DNA from: Streptomyces sp. NBC_00370 | GTDB taxonomy: Bacteria; Actinomycetota; Actinomycetes; Streptomycetales; Streptomycetaceae | Reading direction: 5' to 3' | Length of the DNA stretch: 64,000 nucleotides | Assembly: GCF_036084755.1 (NCBI RefSeq) | Contig: NZ_CP107968.1 | Span: forward strand, 3,565,501-3,629,500 | Shown: positions 62,120-64,000 of the stretch, in pieces | Layout of the letters: every line of letters starts with the position of its first letter | How positions within the stretch are numbered: position 1 is the first letter of the stretch | Position numbers and translations under genes: made by a program | The notes under the pieces: model-generated | The model's input: only the letters and a program-made list of their open reading frames with translations | The model's database searches: none | What the model was told of the DNA's origin: nothing

Positions 62120-62698
62120 CTACCTCGGTGCGCCGCCCGTGCGGTCGTAGATGAGGTCCATGAGCTGGTCCCTGCTCTCCTTGATCAGCTGCAGGGTGTC
62201 CCGGCCCGTCTCCTTGCCGCGCGGCTCCGTGCCGACAAAGCAGACGGTGCCGAGCACCGTGTCCGTACGCTCGTCGATGAGCGGGGCACCCGCGTACGTA
62301 CGGATCCCGATCAGGTCGACGACCTCGTTCGAGGCGAACCTCGGGTAGGCGTAGACGTCCGGCAGCACCAGCGCGCGGCGGCGGTTCAGCACGTCCGGGC
62401 AGTACCCGTGGTCGCGCGACATGGACCGGCCCACCTCGGCGACGTTGCCCGCCGGGTCGAGACCCCGGGCGTCCGGCGGTCCCGTCGGCGTGTGCAGGCC
62501 GGCGAAGAACTGGTGCCCGGTGATGAAGTTGACCATCGCGTACGGCGCGCCCGCCGCCTCGGCGAGCCGGGAGGCGAACGCGTCGAACTCCGTGTCGGGT
62601 ACGTCCCCCAGACCCAGCTCGCGCAGTCGTTGCTCACGCCGCCCCAGCTCGGAGTCGGGCGACGGCAGGTAGAGACCCGCTTCGGTGTCATAGGTCAT
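62120..62698 (-). CDS. Conservon GAF-domain protein
   Basis: A 192-aa protein with one GAF domain: AAGAPYAMVNFITGHQFFAG, SMSRDHGYCPDVLNRR, VVDLIGIRTYAGAPLID, VLGTVCFVGTEPRG. In Streptomyces conservons a GAF or cytochrome P450 gene often follows the GTPase. It may sense a small molecule or redox state. The start overlaps the GTPase stop by 4 nt. Confidence 0.82.
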   Translation of the reverse strand: MTYDTEAGLYLPSPDSELGRREQRLRELGLGDVPDTEFDAFASRLAEAAGAPYAMVNFITGHQFFAGLHTPTGPPDARGLDPAGNVAEVGRSMSRDHGYCPDVLNRRRALVLPDVYAYPRFASNEVVDLIGIRTYAGAPLIDERTDTVLGTVCFVGTEPRGKETGRDTLQLIKESRDQLMDLIYDRTGGAPR

Positions 62699-63345
62699 TG
62701 GGGAGCTCCCAGGCTGCTGGAATGCTGAACGGTCTGTGCGGAGGTCTGCGCGGTCTGCGCGGTCTGCGCCGTCTGCGCGGCACGGACGGAGACGGAGTGC
62801 GCGTACGACACGAGCGTGATCAGTACCTGCCTGGCCGACGCCGGGTCCCGGGCGTCGCAGAGCAGGACCGGTACGTCAGGCTTGAGTTCGAGCGCGTCCC
62901 GCACCTCTTCCGGGCTGTAGCGGTAGGCGTCGTCGGCCTCGAACTCGTTGACCGCGACGACGAAGGGGACGTTGCGGCGTTCGAAGTACTCGACGGCGGC
63001 GAAGCAGTCCAGCAGCCGGCGGGTGTCGGCGAGGACGACCGCGCCGATGGCGCCCAGGGACAGGTCGTCCCAGGTGAACCAGAAGCGCTCCTGGCCGGGG
63101 GTGCCGAACAGCAGCAGGACCAGGTTCTGCCGCCGCAGCGTGATGCGGCCGAAGTCCAGCGCCACGGTGGTGGTGGATTTGTTCTCCACCCCCTCCAGCC
63201 GGTCCGTGCCGCTGCTCGCTGCGGTGAGCGTCTCCTCGGTCGACAGCGGCTTGATCTCGCTGACCGCGCCGATCATGGTGGTCTTGCCGACGCCGAACCC
63301 GCCCCCGACCACGATCTTCAGGGCGATGGGATCGTCAGATGACAT
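62695..63345 (-). CDS. Conservon small GTPase (CvnD type)
   Basis: A 216-aa Ras-like/MglA-related GTPase: G1 GGGFGVGKTT, G3 FGTPGQERF, G4 VNEFEAD. Conservon GTPases act downstream of a membrane histidine kinase-like protein with the roadblock and DUF742 partners. The C-terminus carries TAQ repeats (AAQTAQTAQTAQT) from a 9-bp DNA repeat at 62744-62781, a slippage-prone tail. The ATG at 63345 lies within the end of the DUF742 gene. Confidence 0.88.
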   Translation of the reverse strand: MSSDDPIALKIVVGGGFGVGKTTMIGAVSEIKPLSTEETLTAASSGTDRLEGVENKSTTTVALDFGRITLRRQNLVLLLFGTPGQERFWFTWDDLSLGAIGAVVLADTRRLLDCFAAVEYFERRNVPFVVAVNEFEADDAYRYSPEEVRDALELKPDVPVLLCDARDPASARQVLITLVSYAHSVSVRAAQTAQTAQTAQTSAQTVQHSSSLGAPQ

Positions 63346-63709
63346 AGGTTCGTAGGCCCTCAAGCACTGCCTCCAGGAGGTGCGGGTCTTTGGGATCTGC
63401 GGTTCTGCTGGGCATCGCCATGATCAGGGCGCCCGCGTCGAGCAGATCGGACAGCAGGATCTTGGCCACCTGTACGGGCTGCTGGAGCGTGGCAGCCACC
63501 TCGGCGACCGAGCGGGCCTCGCCGCGGCACAGCGCCAGCGCCTGGGCCGCCTCGGGACTCAGATAGCCCGAGGGCGCCGTGGCACGCGCCTTGAGCAGCG
63601 AGGTCAGGCTCATGTTGTTCGTCGGAACGGTCCGGCCGCCGGTCAGCGCGTACGGACGGACCTCGTGCTCGTCGTCGTCCACCCAGGGGGTGCCGTCTAA
63701 AGCTCCCAT
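63335..63709 (-). CDS. Conservon DUF742 protein (CvnC type)
   Basis: A 124-aa DUF742 protein: VRPYALTGGRT, LSPEAAQALALCRGEARSVA, VAATLQQPVQVAKILLSDLL, the MarR-like winged-helix layout of the family, and the typical GLRTYVI end. It starts MGALDGTPW right after the roadblock stop and overlaps the GTPase gene by 11 nt, so the set is one operon. Confidence 0.88.
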   Translation of the reverse strand: MGALDGTPWVDDDEHEVRPYALTGGRTVPTNNMSLTSLLKARATAPSGYLSPEAAQALALCRGEARSVAEVAATLQQPVQVAKILLSDLLDAGALIMAMPSRTADPKDPHLLEAVLEGLRTYVI

Positions 63710-63710
63710 G

Positions 63711-64000
63711 TCAGCGCGCCGCGTCGCTGGCCGGGGAGGTCCGCAACCTCGGTGGTGTACTGAGGTGTTCGGGGACGCTCTTGACGAGCTGCCCCATCTC
63801 GAAGCCGACGGCGCCCAGGTCGGCGGTGTCGGAGGCGAGGACGCCGAGGACGGCGCCGGGGCCCGCCATCGACACGAACAGCAGCGCGTTGTCGTGCTCG
63901 ACGACGACCTGCCGGACTCTGCCGTCGGCGGGTCCCTTGATGTCACGGACGCCGCCCGCCAGCGAGCACAGGGCGGTGCTGATGGCGCTGAGCTTGTCGG
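63711..64000 (-). CDS. Conservon roadblock/LC7 protein (CvnB type), partial
   Basis: The 5' part is beyond the window. The visible 96 residues (DKLSAISTALCSLAGGVRDI, VRQVVVEHDNALLFVSMAGP, VLGVLASDTADLGAVGFEMG) match the roadblock/LC7 fold that binds small GTPases. Upstream, outside the window, the histidine-kinase-like CvnA is expected. Confidence 0.85.
   Translation of the reverse strand, partial: DKLSAISTALCSLAGGVRDIKGPADGRVRQVVVEHDNALLFVSMAGPGAVLGVLASDTADLGAVGFEMGQLVKSVPEHLSTPPRLRTSPASDAAR

Overview
The window looks like a Streptomyces (or very close actinomycete) chromosome segment. It is GC-rich, uses GTG/TTG starts freely, has rare TTA codons, and carries hallmark families: a conservon (roadblock/DUF742/GTPase/GAF), XRE regulators fused to repeats, a DUF574 methyltransferase and an LAxTG surface protein. 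All identifications are from reading the sequence; no database search was run.

Left flank (1-9.0 kb), ordinary chromosome: a secreted M6-type metalloprotease, an acyl-CoA ligase, an operon of MarR regulator, 14-TM drug exporter and isochorismatase-like hydrolase, a secreted ThuA/ricin-lectin protein, and a threonine-dehydratase-like enzyme. A tRNA-Arg(CCT) follows.

Integrated region (9.02-43.5 kb): the 3' part of the tRNA is repeated as a perfect 43-bp direct repeat at 43473-43515. A degenerate copy (37/43) lies at 12115-12157, so two elements appear to sit in tandem. The left one (9.0-12.1 kb) is a wreck: an integrase tail, a scrap of PIG-L deacetylase gene homologous to the intact one at 27.2 kb, a frameshifted transposase fragment, and one intact HEPN-type protein. 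The main element (12.1-43.5 kb) has integrase, XRE regulator, excisionase-like protein, a structured leader before a DUF3631 ATPase, a DUF2637 membrane protein, MobC and a relaxase. No FtsK/TraB translocase was found, so it looks mobilizable rather than self-conjugative. Its cargo has two parts. First is a tightly coupled sugar-chemistry operon (23.9-30.8 kb): GT8, APH-like kinase, GT2, PIG-L deacetylase, P-loop kinase and GT4, with HAD, XRE-TPR and a second APH-like kinase beside it. Second is a conflict/defence module (31.3-42.8 kb): a 1262-aa nuclease-like/STAND-like protein, TRADD-N-associated-type membrane proteins (one frameshifted), a small protein paired with an NB-ARC-TPR protein, and an XRE-ATPase with twelve near-identical 32-residue repeats.

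Right flank (43.5-64 kb), chromosome again: a pair of unrecognised coupled genes, a DUF574 methyltransferase, DUF4234, a DksA/TraR zinc finger, an MFS exporter, a polysaccharide deacetylase, and an LAETG protein. A nitrogen-scavenging block follows: a Mo-binding-type regulator, PucR, a two-gene xanthine-dehydrogenase-like enzyme and cyanase behind a strong palindrome. Then come a frameshifted tandem TerD gene, a TPR gene framed by two ~400-bp inverted repeats, an acyl-CoA dehydrogenase with an atypical active-site residue, and a conservon running off the right edge.
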